Below the pieces are notes generated by a model that searched no databases, was not told the origin of the DNA, and worked only from the letters and a program-made list of their open reading frames with translations. From Natronorubrum thiooxidans (GTDB taxonomy: Archaea; Halobacteriota; Halobacteria; Halobacteriales; Natrialbaceae): 64,000 nucleotides of DNA. How positions within the stretch are numbered: the stretch's first letter is position 1; each line of letters starts with the position of its first letter. The stretch covers positions 1 through 64,000 of the forward strand of contig NZ_FTNR01000010.1 of assembly GCF_900156475.1 (NCBI RefSeq), written 5' to 3'. Positions 16,047-24,102 of this stretch are shown here, in pieces. The translations under genes were made by a program, and so were the position numbers.

Positions 16047-17165
16047 TCACATCCTGTCGAGCGCGTCTCTGCGGTCTTCAGGAGGCGTCTGATCGTAGCG
16101 CATTGTGGTTTGCTGGGAGCGGTGGCGGAGCTGAGACTGCGCGGCTGCAAGTCCTTCTTCGCGAGCCATGTACGTGCCTGTGGAGTGACGGATCGAGTAC
16201 CACGAGATGTCGCGGTTCTCCGTCTCAATTCCAGCTTCGTCGCAGAGTTTGCCGAGGAGGTAGTTGAGAGCATTCGAGCCGTACGGATTTCCCTGTGACG
16301 TGAGCCAGAGGTAGTCTGAGTCGTCGTACTTGGGACGTGTCTCTCGTTCGGCGAGCCAGCGGTCGAGATGGCGGGCTGTGTCCTCGCGGAGACTGACCGT
16401 CCAGTTTTCACCGCCGTTCGTGCCTTTCGAATCCTGCTCCTTCGGGATCCGCAACACCGCGTTTGCGGTGTCCACCCACGAGACGCGTGCGCGTTCGACT
16501 TCGATGGGGCGCAAGCCGGCATCCAGACCGGTGGCAACGAGCGACGGCACCTTCCAACTCGTCGCTTTCTCCCACTCTTCGCGTCCGACCTCGCGTTTCG
16601 GCATTTCGAATCGTTGTGCGAGATATATTTTCCAGCGATCGCGCTCGTCAGGGTCGACGTAGTCGTACGATGGAATACTGCCGTAATTGAGACCGGCGTC
16701 ACGGATACGTTGCCGTTCCTCGAGCGTGAGGTAATCGCGAGCGTGGTGGGAGGTCTGGTTTGGTGTGTAGGTCGTTTCAGGTTCCCACTCGTCAGCGCCT
16801 TTCTCGTGCGCTTGCCACCACATATACCGTTTGAGGGCTTTCACGTACTGATTCTTGTTTTCATCGCCCCAGTCCTTGTACTTCATCTCATCGACGAACG
16901 CGTCCGCGTGTCCGTGCGTCAACGAGGCCGTGTACCCTTCGCGTTCCCACACCCACCGGTAGATCTTCGAGAGACGATAGGCAGTGCTCTCCACTACGCT
17001 CTCGCTGTACCCTTTGCCTTCGTCGGGATTCTTGCCCGACTGCCAGAGCCACGTGAGAACTTCGCGGCGGTGGTCTCGGTAGTCCTTGATTTGGAGTTGG
17101 TTGAGGTTCTTCGCGTCAATGTCGTGGACGAGAGGGATGCCGTCCGGGAGTTTGGCGTCGCTCAT
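16047..17165 (-). CDS. Tyrosine recombinase / integrase
   Basis: 372 residues from ATG 17165 (MSDAKLPDGIPLVHDIDAKN). An N-terminal SAM-like core-binding domain (about 20-135) is followed by the catalytic domain. The residues are visible: Arg in ATGLDAGLRPIEVERARV, the His-x-x-Arg pair in SIRHSTGTYM preceded by W-Y, His in QSQLRHRSQQTTMRYDQ and the nucleophile Tyr in the same segment. All are intact. An open frame continues upstream through the tRNA, but coding there is impossible. The gene lies 164 bp from the 3' end of tRNA-His on the same strand, the standard arrangement for a haloarchaeal element integrated into a tRNA. It should catalyse integration and excision of the region to its left. 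Confidence 0.9.
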   Translation of the reverse strand: MSDAKLPDGIPLVHDIDAKNLNQLQIKDYRDHRREVLTWLWQSGKNPDEGKGYSESVVESTAYRLSKIYRWVWEREGYTASLTHGHADAFVDEMKYKDWGDENKNQYVKALKRYMWWQAHEKGADEWEPETTYTPNQTSHHARDYLTLEERQRIRDAGLNYGSIPSYDYVDPDERDRWKIYLAQRFEMPKREVGREEWEKATSWKVPSLVATGLDAGLRPIEVERARVSWVDTANAVLRIPKEQDSKGTNGGENWTVSLREDTARHLDRWLAERETRPKYDDSDYLWLTSQGNPYGSNALNYLLGKLCDEAGIETENRDISWYSIRHSTGTYMAREEGLAAAQSQLRHRSQQTTMRYDQTPPEDRRDALDRM

Positions 17166-17328
17166 AGCTGTATTTGTCCTGATAGTTTTCCGCAATCGCC
17201 GGACGGCGTGGGGATCGGGTATGAGATTTCTTTTCAGCCTTTTCGGCACCCCGGTAACCTTGGGTGATCGCCGGGATACGGATTCTTCGCCAGCGGCTCT
17301 GAACCCAGTGATTTTGCGGGAAAAGGAA

Positions 17329-17401
17329 GTCCGGGTGCGAGAATCGAACCCGCGTCTCAGCCTCCACAAGGCTGAAGGATAACCACTACCCCAACCCGGA
17401 C
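17329..17401 (-). tRNA. tRNA-His (GTG)
   Basis: Minus-strand cloverleaf with anticodon stem CAGCC/GGCTG around TTGTGGA and T-arm GGGTTCGATTC. Acceptor GTCCGGGT pairs with ACCCGGAC, so the histidine-specific G-1 and C73 are both encoded. Its 3' end faces the integrase, and it is the probable integration site; no second copy of the 3' half was noticed in this window. Confidence 0.92.
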
Positions 17402-17572
17402 ACGCTTGCAAGACAAAGTAGGAGCGGTTAGACTCAAATACGTTACGACTCGTGCACGGTCCTATGCGAGTTCGTACCGCGTGAACGGTGGTCGTGAACG
17501 CGGCCAGACGGCATCCCACAGCGAACCGGACCGGGACGTTTTTTGGCACACAGGCGCTAGTACTGCCAACGC

Positions 17573-18028
17573 GTGGCCATCACCGACAAAATCTACGTCA
17601 AGAACCACCGCCAGCTCAGCTCCCAGCTCGAGACCAACATCCCGAAGGGGGCGTTCAAGGGTGCAACGCTTGACATCCTCTTTCAGGGTGCGGGCCTCGA
17701 GAAACTCGACGAGGCGACCCGTGACCGGGTGCTCGATTTCGCACAGGACTTCCTCGACTGTGGCTGTGACAACAACCCCTACTGTGGCTGTCCGGAGCGG
17801 AAGTTCATCCAGTATCTCCTCGAGTTGCGCGCACAGGGACTCGGCCCAGACGCGATCGTCGACGTGATGACCGACGACTACATGGTGTATGCCTACTCCG
17901 GCGACGTCCTCTCGTTTCTCGACAACGGTGTCCGCACGCTCGAGGCGGCCGAAGCGCTCGCACGGGTCGAGGGGGCAGACGAGAAATACGACGAGATTCG
18001 ACGGGCAAAACAAGACCTCGCGAGGTAG
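17573..18028 (+). CDS. DUF5814-family haloarchaeal protein
   Basis: 151 residues from a GTG at 17573 (M-A-I-T-D-K-I-Y-V-K-N). A Cys cluster C-G-C-D-N-N-P-Y-C-G-C-P-E-R-K near residues 63-77 is a likely metal site. The family is conserved in haloarchaea as a small stand-alone protein; function is not established. A TATA-like run of T about 30 bp upstream supports a leaderless start. It is the first core gene to the right of the integrated element and converges with the ribbon-helix-helix gene, 3 bp apart. Confidence 0.8.
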   Translation: MAITDKIYVKNHRQLSSQLETNIPKGAFKGATLDILFQGAGLEKLDEATRDRVLDFAQDFLDCGCDNNPYCGCPERKFIQYLLELRAQGLGPDAIVDVMTDDYMVYAYSGDVLSFLDNGVRTLEAAEALARVEGADEKYDEIRRAKQDLAR

Positions 18029-18031
18029 CCG

Positions 18032-18448
18032 CTACCGCAACTGGTAGCGGTCGTCGTCGTCGTCCAGTTCGTCGAGCAGTAGGACCTCGTCTTCTTCTTC
18101 CTCGAGTCGATCCTGTAAGTCGTTGACGTAGGCTTTGTACTCGTCGAGTTGTTCCCGCAGGTGGTCGGCCTCGAGCTCGAGCCGTTCGTGTTCGCGGATG
18201 AACCGCTTTGGGACTTCGACGGTCGGCGGGAACGATTTCTCACCGTCGCCATCATCGCGGCCCCCAGTCTTCGTCTCGAGGTCGTCTTCCGGAACGACGG
18301 CGACCTGTCCGTCGTGGTCGACGAGCAGGTCGACGTAGTCCCGAAACACCGCGGACAACGAGATGTCGCGTTCGGCAGCGATGTCTTGCAGCGCCTCGAA
18401 CGCGTCCTCGTTTACGCGAAACGAGATTGTCTTGTTCTTGTTGCCCAT
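18032..18448 (-). CDS. Ribbon-helix-helix regulator with coiled-coil tail
   Basis: 138 residues. Residues 1-45 (NKTISFRVNEDAFEALQDIA, then S-A-V-F-R-D-Y-V) form a CopG/Arc-type ribbon-helix-helix. After an acidic linker, residues 75-125 are a coiled coil (HERLELEADHLREQLDEYKA). It would bind DNA as a dimer through the N-terminal strand. The target is unknown. It overlaps no gene and its promoter region is shared with the VOC gene on the other strand. Confidence 0.75.
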   Translation of the reverse strand: MGNKNKTISFRVNEDAFEALQDIAAERDISLSAVFRDYVDLLVDHDGQVAVVPEDDLETKTGGRDDGDGEKSFPPTVEVPKRFIREHERLELEADHLREQLDEYKAYVNDLQDRLEEEEDEVLLLDELDDDDDRYQLR

Positions 18449-18566
18449 TGATCGCTACATTATCCGTCATCCCACTTAACCGTTCGTCAGACCCGACAGA
18501 GACGACTGTTCGACAGTCTCTTCGCTGGACCAGACTGGCTATGGGCCTCGAGGCCCACTCGCTGGT

Positions 18567-19532
18567 ATGCTTGCTGATACGCCCGGCCTCCACCACGTGA
18601 CTGGGATTGTCGGGGACGCACAGGCGGCGATCGACTTCTATACGGGCGTCCTCGGCCTCCGACTCGTCACGCAAACGATTAACTTCGAAGACATTCTACA
18701 ACATCACCTCTATTTCGGCGATGCGGACGGAACGCCCGGAACGGTCCTAACGCAGTTTCCGGATCCCCACGGCGACGCCGGCCGGGTGGGAACGCCACAG
18801 GTCGAATCGGTCGCGTTCGTCGTTCCGGACGACGCCCTCGCGTACTGGCAGGAGCGACTCGATGATCACGGGATCGCGGTCGAGGGGCCGTGCGAGCGAT
18901 TCGGCGAGCGAGCCCTTCGACTCGAGGATCCCGTTGGAACGCAACTCGAACTCGTCGGACATCCACGGCCGACGATCGATCGCGCCACCGTCGAGCCGTG
19001 GGCGGCCGGACCGGTTCCGACGGACGTGGCGTTCCGCGGGCTCTCCGGCGTCTCGGTCCTGTCGGTCAATCCCTATGCAACGGCAAGCACACTCGAGACG
19101 CTGGGGTTCGAGCATGAGGCCGAACATGCGGCTCGGATTCGGTATCGAGCGTCAGGGACTCGAGCAACGGTCGTCGATATCCTCGATCGCAACGCGCCGT
19201 TCGGCCGCGAAGGACAAGGCACGATTCATCACGTCGCGGTTCGCGTTGGGAGCGAAGAGGAACTCCACGAGTGGCGTGCACTCTTCGACGACCGCGGCTA
19301 CGACGTTTCACGGGTCAAAGACCGTCACTTCTTCCACTCGCTGTACGTCCGCGACCCGGGCGGTGTCCTCTTCGAACTGGCGACCGACACCGGCGGCGTC
19401 GCCGCGAGCAACGATGGCGACCGCTCGGGTGAATCGCTGTATCTCCCCAACTGGTTCGAACGGGATCGCGACCTAATCGAGAGCCAACTACCGACGCTGA
19501 CGGTGCCGACGACCCACACACGCGACCGATGA
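18567..19532 (+). CDS. Two-domain VOC ring-cleaving dioxygenase (MhqO-like)
   Basis: 321 residues with two vicinal-oxygen-chelate modules: PGLHHVTGIVGDAQAAIDFY at the start and GTIHHVAVRVGSEEELHEW in the second half. Metal ligands His and a late Glu (GGVLFELATD) are present, as is YLPNWFE, a common end in this family. Such enzymes are extradiol-type or glyoxalase-like and in bacteria are linked with quinone detoxification. It overlaps the next gene, a small serine hydrolase, by 4 bp (ATGA), the same gene pair as bacterial mhqO-mhqD. Confidence 0.8.
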   Translation: MLADTPGLHHVTGIVGDAQAAIDFYTGVLGLRLVTQTINFEDILQHHLYFGDADGTPGTVLTQFPDPHGDAGRVGTPQVESVAFVVPDDALAYWQERLDDHGIAVEGPCERFGERALRLEDPVGTQLELVGHPRPTIDRATVEPWAAGPVPTDVAFRGLSGVSVLSVNPYATASTLETLGFEHEAEHAARIRYRASGTRATVVDILDRNAPFGREGQGTIHHVAVRVGSEEELHEWRALFDDRGYDVSRVKDRHFFHSLYVRDPGGVLFELATDTGGVAASNDGDRSGESLYLPNWFERDRDLIESQLPTLTVPTTHTRDR

Positions 19533-20203
19533 CTGGCTCCGATCGATTCATGGACGCCGTCTCAGGGCCCCACGCTGGCCAGCCGCTGGTGACGGCCGGT
19601 GCGCCCGCGCTGGTCGCAGACGCGGCGTTTATCGTCTGTCACGGCCGCGGTGCGACGGCGCAGGGCGTTATCAATCTCATGGAACCGGTCTCCCGCCACG
19701 GCGTCGCCGTCCTCGCCCCGCAAGCCGAGCGAAGCCGCTGGTTTCCGAGACGGGCGACAGCCCCGCGGGCGGCCAACGAGCCGTGGCTCTCCTCGAGCGT
19801 CGACTGCGTCGGGGCCGCACTCGAAGCCGCCCGAGCGATCGATATCCCGCCCGAACGGACCGTCATCGGCGGCTTCTCGCAGGGGGCCTGCGTCGCCGCT
19901 GAGTTCGTCCGCCGGACACCCACCCGCTACGGCGGGCTTGCCGTCCTCTCGGGGGTGCTTCCCGGCTCGGACGACGACCTTGAGGCAACGGTGATCGACG
20001 GCTCGCTCGAGGGCACGCCGATGCTCGTCGGCTACGGCGCGGCCGATCCACACGTCGACCCTGAGCGCGTCGCCGAGACGGTCCGCGTGTTCGAACGGGC
20101 AGACGCCACGGTCGACGAGCGGTGCTATCCCGTGGGCCACGAGGTCACCGACGACGAGTTCGAGGCGATCGGGACGCTGCTCGAGGCCGTGCTCGAGGGC
20201 TAA
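19529..20203 (+). CDS. Alpha/beta-hydrolase, phospholipase/carboxylesterase family (MhqD-like)
   Basis: 224 residues. An oxyanion-type H-G-R-G near residue 37, nucleophile elbow G-G-F-S-Q-G-A near 114-120, Asp in G-A-A-D-P-H and catalytic His in Y-P-V-G-H-E-V complete the Ser-Asp-His triad. The length fits the family. It is translationally coupled to the dioxygenase upstream, so the pair probably degrades or detoxifies an aromatic/quinone compound; the substrate is inferred only from the bacterial parallel. Confidence 0.8.
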   Translation: MTGSDRFMDAVSGPHAGQPLVTAGAPALVADAAFIVCHGRGATAQGVINLMEPVSRHGVAVLAPQAERSRWFPRRATAPRAANEPWLSSSVDCVGAALEAARAIDIPPERTVIGGFSQGACVAAEFVRRTPTRYGGLAVLSGVLPGSDDDLEATVIDGSLEGTPMLVGYGAADPHVDPERVAETVRVFERADATVDERCYPVGHEVTDDEFEAIGTLLEAVLEG

Positions 20204-20262
20204 GCCGGCGACGCTCGAGTCTCTCTGATACGAAAAAGAACGGGAACGGAAGCCGACCGGTC

Positions 20263-20904
20263 TCAGACCGTCGCTTCGGCGTCGTCGCGCTCGACGTCCT
20301 CGAGACTCTCGAGGGCGGCGATGACGTCGTTGCGGTAGTTGACGACGGGCGAGTCATAGCGCTCGCGAGCCATCTGCGCGTACTCGTTGGTGGGCGCCGT
20401 CGAGGCGCTTTCTGGCGCTTCCTGTTCGGCTTCCCACGCTTCGAAGGCCTCGATTCGGTCGAGCGTTCGCTCGGCTGTTTCGACGACCCAGCGATCGCGA
20501 GTCGCGTCGTCGACGACTGCAATCGACTCGGGACGAACGGAGACGTTGACGGTGCCGTCGTCGGTCTCGTAGGTGCGTGGTTTGCCGACGATGGCGACGT
20601 AGGCCGGCGGCTCCGTGTCGCGAAGCGCCGAGGCCGCCTCGGGCTGGTACTGGCCGGCGTAGACGAAGAAGGTCCCCGTCGGGTCGACGACGCGGCCGCG
20701 CCAGTACTCGCTGTCGTCGCCGACGTCTTCGGTCTCGGTCAGGGTCCCAACAATAAAGACGCGGTTGGCGCGGTCGCCAGTCGGGAGCAGCGCGTAGTTG
20801 GGCGCACGCTCGTCGTCGCTTTCTTTGAATGTGTACGTCGAGTCGTTGAATTCGGAGGCGAAGACGCGGCGGGCGACTTCGCGGGTGAGTTCTGCCTGGC
20901 TCAT
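20263..20904 (-). CDS. RPA3-associated protein (COG3390 type)
   Basis: 213 residues, MSQAELTREVARRVFASEFN. A central OB-like region (RANRVFIVGTLTETEDVG... WRGRVVDPTGTFFVYAGQY) is followed by VAIVGKPRTY and a helical C-terminus. In haloarchaea this gene follows rpa3 and its product binds the RPA3 ssDNA-binding protein. Here it starts 1 bp after the stop of rpa3, so both are made from one message. It functions in DNA repair and replication together with RPA3. Confidence 0.85.
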   Translation of the reverse strand: MSQAELTREVARRVFASEFNDSTYTFKESDDERAPNYALLPTGDRANRVFIVGTLTETEDVGDDSEYWRGRVVDPTGTFFVYAGQYQPEAASALRDTEPPAYVAIVGKPRTYETDDGTVNVSVRPESIAVVDDATRDRWVVETAERTLDRIEAFEAWEAEQEAPESASTAPTNEYAQMARERYDSPVVNYRNDVIAALESLEDVERDDAEATV

Positions 20905-20905
20905 G

Positions 20906-21835
20906 TTACATCGACCTCGCTTTGATCAGCAACTGTTCTGGATCGGCTGGCCCGTCGAGTTCTTCGACGTCGTCGGCCAACACGTAGCGGCCGAACGTCG
21001 GCCCCTCGATACGGTAGTAGGTGCCGACGATATCGTCCATGATCTCGTCGGCGACGACGGTCGTATCGAGCGCGTCCATCGCCATGTCCTTGGCCTCCTC
21101 CAAACTCAGCCCCGTCAGGTCCTCGGTGGCTTCCTTGTCGAAGATGACCTCGTGGGCGTCGATGCCGTCGTCGACAACGGCCTTGATCCGGAGGTCGAAC
21201 TCGCCTTCGACCTCGCCGTGTTCGTTACAGCGGCCGTTCTGGAGCACTCTGGTGCAGCCTTCTTTCGGGCAGCGCTTGATCAGCCCGCTACCACTTTGCA
21301 TGTCGACGAGCGCGCCTTCGATCTCGCTCGTGTCGTTGCCGACCTCGAGGTCCTCCTCGAGTTCCTCGATCACCGTCGTCGAGTTGAGTTTGACCGAGTA
21401 CCGGCCCTGATACTCGTCAGTGACGACGTTTTGGAGTTCGTAGACGCCGCCTTCCTCGAGCGTTGGAAGCTCGGATTTCGCCCACTTGGTGAACTTGATC
21501 GTCCCGGTCGGATCGCCCAGCAGGCCGACCTGTGCGACGGAGTCGCTGCGGGGGTCCCAGAGCTCGATGACCTTCGCGGTGAGGTCGATCCACTGCTCGG
21601 GTTCGTCGACGTCCTCGACGTTTGCGGCCTCGCTCCCGCCGCGTGAGATGTCCTCGCGCTCGAGGTCGGCTTCCTCGAGGTAGTGGTTCGTGACGCTCCG
21701 TCGGGCCTCGTCCATGGGGACTTTGTACTCGTCGACGAGCGTGGTCAGGCGCTCCTCAATATCCTCGACGGCAACGTCGATATGGTCTGAAAACTGGTCG
21801 TGGATGTCGTCCGCGTGCTGTCGTACGTCGCTCAT
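20906..21835 (-). CDS. rpa3: Single-stranded DNA-binding replication protein A, RPA3 type
   Basis: 309 residues from ATG 21835. An N-terminal helical domain (1-75) precedes an OB fold (WIDLTAKVIELWDPRSDSVA ... GTIKFTKWAKSELP) and a zinc finger C-P-K-E-G-C ... C-N-E-H near 195-210. This is the haloarchaeal RPA with a CxxxxC...CxxH finger. Excess upstream frame is rejected because GGAGG lies 9 bp before this ATG and a TATA element is at 21888. It binds ssDNA in replication and repair and works with the associated protein encoded 1 bp downstream. Confidence 0.88.
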   Translation of the reverse strand: MSDVRQHADDIHDQFSDHIDVAVEDIEERLTTLVDEYKVPMDEARRSVTNHYLEEADLEREDISRGGSEAANVEDVDEPEQWIDLTAKVIELWDPRSDSVAQVGLLGDPTGTIKFTKWAKSELPTLEEGGVYELQNVVTDEYQGRYSVKLNSTTVIEELEEDLEVGNDTSEIEGALVDMQSGSGLIKRCPKEGCTRVLQNGRCNEHGEVEGEFDLRIKAVVDDGIDAHEVIFDKEATEDLTGLSLEEAKDMAMDALDTTVVADEIMDDIVGTYYRIEGPTFGRYVLADDVEELDGPADPEQLLIKARSM

Positions 21836-21887
21836 TGTGTCACGCCTCCTCTTTCGTTTCACTGGGAGGCATACGCGAGTTCGCTCC

Positions 21888-21899
21888 CGATCATATTTA
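21888..21899 (-). promoter_or_regulatory. TATA element of the rpa3 operon
   Basis: Minus strand reads TTTAAATATGA. Together with GGAGG just before ATG 21835 it predicts a short leader of about 30 nt, so this gene is leadered, unlike most here. Confidence 0.6.
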
Positions 21900-22104
21900 A
21901 ACTGCCGCCACCGGAGCGAAAGTGAACTGCAATGCTTCGAACCGGCTGCTGACGGCGGGATTGGGTTGCTGTCAATCGGTCGTTGGGCAGGGTTCATCGT
22001 CGAGTGTCGGGCGATCAGATCCGATGTGTTGATTGGGCCAACCGACGGCCAGCGAACGTCTCCCAGCGACGAGACTATGGGGCCTGCGGCCTAACAGATC
22101 GGTA

Positions 22105-22416
22105 ATGTCGGATCGTCGTCGCCTCGAGCGGTTCCTTCGCTCGAAGCTTCAGGAGGCTGGCGAGCAGTACGAAGAGGTTCGTGGCTCGACGACCGAGCAA
22201 CTCGAGGAAGCTCGCGAGGCCTATCGGGTGGCGAAAAACGCCCGCAGTCTCCCCTCTGACGAAGCGGGGCGGGCGAAGATCGTCTGTCGTCGGTACGCCG
22301 AACAGCGGGCGGCGATGCTCGACGATCAGTACCGGCCAGCCTGTTTCGAAGCCGATCATCCCGACTGTGAAGGCTGTGTGGAAGACGTTCGAGAAGGGCG
22401 GATCGAAACCTGGTAA
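22105..22416 (+). CDS. Conserved haloarchaeal protein (DUF7091-like)
   Basis: 103 residues, MSDRRRLERFLRSKLQEAGE. Mostly helical with a small Cys pair D-H-P-D-C-E-G-C-V-E-D near the end, and a conserved IVCRRYAEQRAA segment. I associate it with a family restricted to haloarchaea with no known function. Promoter and neighbours give no further clue; it stands alone. Confidence 0.65.
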   Translation: MSDRRRLERFLRSKLQEAGEQYEEVRGSTTEQLEEAREAYRVAKNARSLPSDEAGRAKIVCRRYAEQRAAMLDDQYRPACFEADHPDCEGCVEDVREGRIETW

Positions 22417-22467
22417 ACTGCCTCGTGACCCCACATACTCGCCTCACCGGCACGTCATGAATCGGCG

Positions 22468-22698
22468 CTACTCGTCGTCGGCCGTGACGACACGCTCGAC
22501 GACTGCCCGCTCACCGTCGTCGTACACGTAGGTCGTCTCCGACTCCTCGTCGTCGGTCTGTCGGTGGCTCCCATCACAGAATGGAAACGACGCCGAAAGC
22601 CCGCACTGACAGACCGCAACATCGCCTTTTTCGTCGTCGATATCCGACGGCTCCAGTTTTCGCGGCCCCGTTGCCTCGAGTTCGACCAGTCGTGTCAT
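22468..22698 (-). CDS. CDGSH iron-sulfur domain protein
   Basis: 76 residues. The motif C-Q-C-G-L-S-A-S-F-P-F-C-D-G-S-H near 30-45 supplies the three Cys and one His of the redox-active [2Fe-2S] cluster of the mitoNEET-type family. There is no membrane anchor. These small proteins are thought to carry electrons or clusters. A single-gene unit. Confidence 0.88.
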   Translation of the reverse strand: MTRLVELEATGPRKLEPSDIDDEKGDVAVCQCGLSASFPFCDGSHRQTDDEESETTYVYDDGERAVVERVVTADDE

Positions 22699-22861
22699 GT
22701 CTGTGGCTTCGTGTGGTCACAACGAAAAGGGACTGGTTGAGAGTTGTGTGCGCTGCTCGCGGTCATCCGCGCCGTCTCGAGCCCGTTCGATCACGGTGGC
22801 CGAAATCGTCGTGAACACAAGGTACTTGAGCCCGGTTTGTGATTTCGAAGTACGAACCAGC

Positions 22862-23155
22862 ATGAGTTTTCACGAAACAGGGCTGCCGATTGCGATCCTG
22901 CTTGCAGCCGTCAAGACGCTCATCCTGCTCGTGGGCAGTGTCATCACGTTTTTCGCGTACAAAGCCTACCGCCGCACCCAACAGCGCGCACTCGGGCTTC
23001 TCGCCGTCGGGTTCGGGCTCGTCACGCTTGGACTGGTGCTCGCTGGCTTGCTGTATGAGCTTCTCGGGGTATCGCTGATGATGGGAATTCTCCTCGAGAG
23101 CCTGCTGATGTTCGCCGGCTTTCTCATCATTGCACGCTCCCTGTATGTCACGTAG
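22862..23155 (+). CDS. Small three-helix membrane protein (DUF7521-like)
   Basis: 97 residues from ATG 22862. Three hydrophobic segments at about 8-30, 42-64 and 68-92, with a basic AYRRTQQRA loop between the first two. It resembles a haloarchaeal family normally found beside winged-helix regulators, though none is adjacent here. Function unknown. Confidence 0.65.
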   Translation: MSFHETGLPIAILLAAVKTLILLVGSVITFFAYKAYRRTQQRALGLLAVGFGLVTLGLVLAGLLYELLGVSLMMGILLESLLMFAGFLIIARSLYVT

Positions 23156-23259
23156 TCAGTCTGCTTTCCCCGCCACAACTGCTGATTCGATACTAGCCAT
23201 TGAACGCCACTGCACACCTGACCGTGCGGTCGACTGCCGGGGTTCGGCCTCGAGGCTGT

Positions 23260-23736
23260 TCACTCGATGACTTCCCTGTGGATTTCGTCGAGCATTCCCT
23301 CGAGTTCCTGTTGCCGCTGTTCGAGTGTTGCAATCCGTTCTCGCAAGGCAACATCGGATCCGGTCGCACGAGTGGTCGGTGTGGCGGTTGGCTGATGAGT
23401 CGTGTTGTGGTGACGGCCCGAGGATCGATCCACCGGTGACGACAGTGATGGGCGTGCGGCGGCCTGTTCCGGCGTCGAACTGTGCGTTTCCGACTTCGTG
23501 TCCGTCACGAGCATGCTGTTCCACCCACTGAGCCAGAGTTCGTACGCGCGAGCGTAGTGTTCCATGGCTCGCGTACTCTCTTGTAAGCCATCGACGACTG
23601 CTTGCTGCGTTTCGATGTACGTACTGCTCATATCCTGGTACTCCTCGAACGCGTCAGTGATGGCTTTCAATCCCGAATAGGGCGAGACTGTGGCTTGAGA
23701 GTCGTTCATTCCGAATGGTGTGTCATCGACACTCAT
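23260..23736 (-). CDS. Hypothetical helical protein, phasin-like composition
   Basis: 158 residues from ATG 23736 (MSVDDTPFGMNDSQATVSPY). The first half is a long amphipathic helix region (ITDAFEEYQDMSSTYIETQQ, YARAYELWLSGWNSML), then a Ser/Thr/Pro/His-rich linker and a C-terminal coiled coil (ALRERIATLEQRQQELEGML). This layout recalls polyhydroxyalkanoate granule proteins (PhaE/phasin), but no diagnostic motif is present and no PHA gene is nearby. A TATA-like GATATGATATATG at about 23755-23767 supports the start. Confidence 0.55.
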   Translation of the reverse strand: MSVDDTPFGMNDSQATVSPYSGLKAITDAFEEYQDMSSTYIETQQAVVDGLQESTRAMEHYARAYELWLSGWNSMLVTDTKSETHSSTPEQAAARPSLSSPVDRSSGRHHNTTHQPTATPTTRATGSDVALRERIATLEQRQQELEGMLDEIHREVIE

Positions 23737-23936
23737 GATGAATGTTCGGACATATATCATATCCTGACCGTCCGACGGACAAGAAAAGAAACTCATCTGG
23801 ACTGTAAGTGGTCATCTGTGTTCATTCACAGGATGGAAAAACGCGAATACGGGAGTCATATCCTATGACAACCGCCGCATGCCAGGCTGCCATCAGCTCT
23901 CAGATATCGGAAACAGCTATCGATCGAACAGTAAAA

Positions 23937-24007
23937 GCCTAGGCCGGGATTTGAACCCGGGCTCTCGTCCTTACCAAGGACGCGCTTTACCGCTAAGCTA
24001 CCCAGGC
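23937..24007 (-). tRNA. tRNA-Thr (GGT)
   Basis: Minus-strand cloverleaf. Acceptor GCCTGGG pairs with CCTAGGC with one G-U, anticodon stem CGTCC/GGACG surrounds TTGGTAA, and T-arm is CCGGGTTCAAATCCCGG. No neighbouring integrase or duplicated 3' end was seen. Confidence 0.92.
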
Positions 24008-24102
24008 GCGTATCTCTTCGTTGTCGCGAGTTGTCTTTATGCGTTTCGATTCGCAACCGGGCATGGGTTGGTATGTCGCATCTCGATCCCGGCCACAAAC
24101 CG

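Noticed and set aside
1-17328. A complete provirus
   Set aside because: No capsid, portal, terminase or tail-like gene is visible in the part of the element within the window.
17166-17549. Extended start of the integrase through the tRNA-His gene
   Set aside because: The stretch contains a complete tRNA on the same strand and lacks protein-like character; ATG 17165 gives the usual length.
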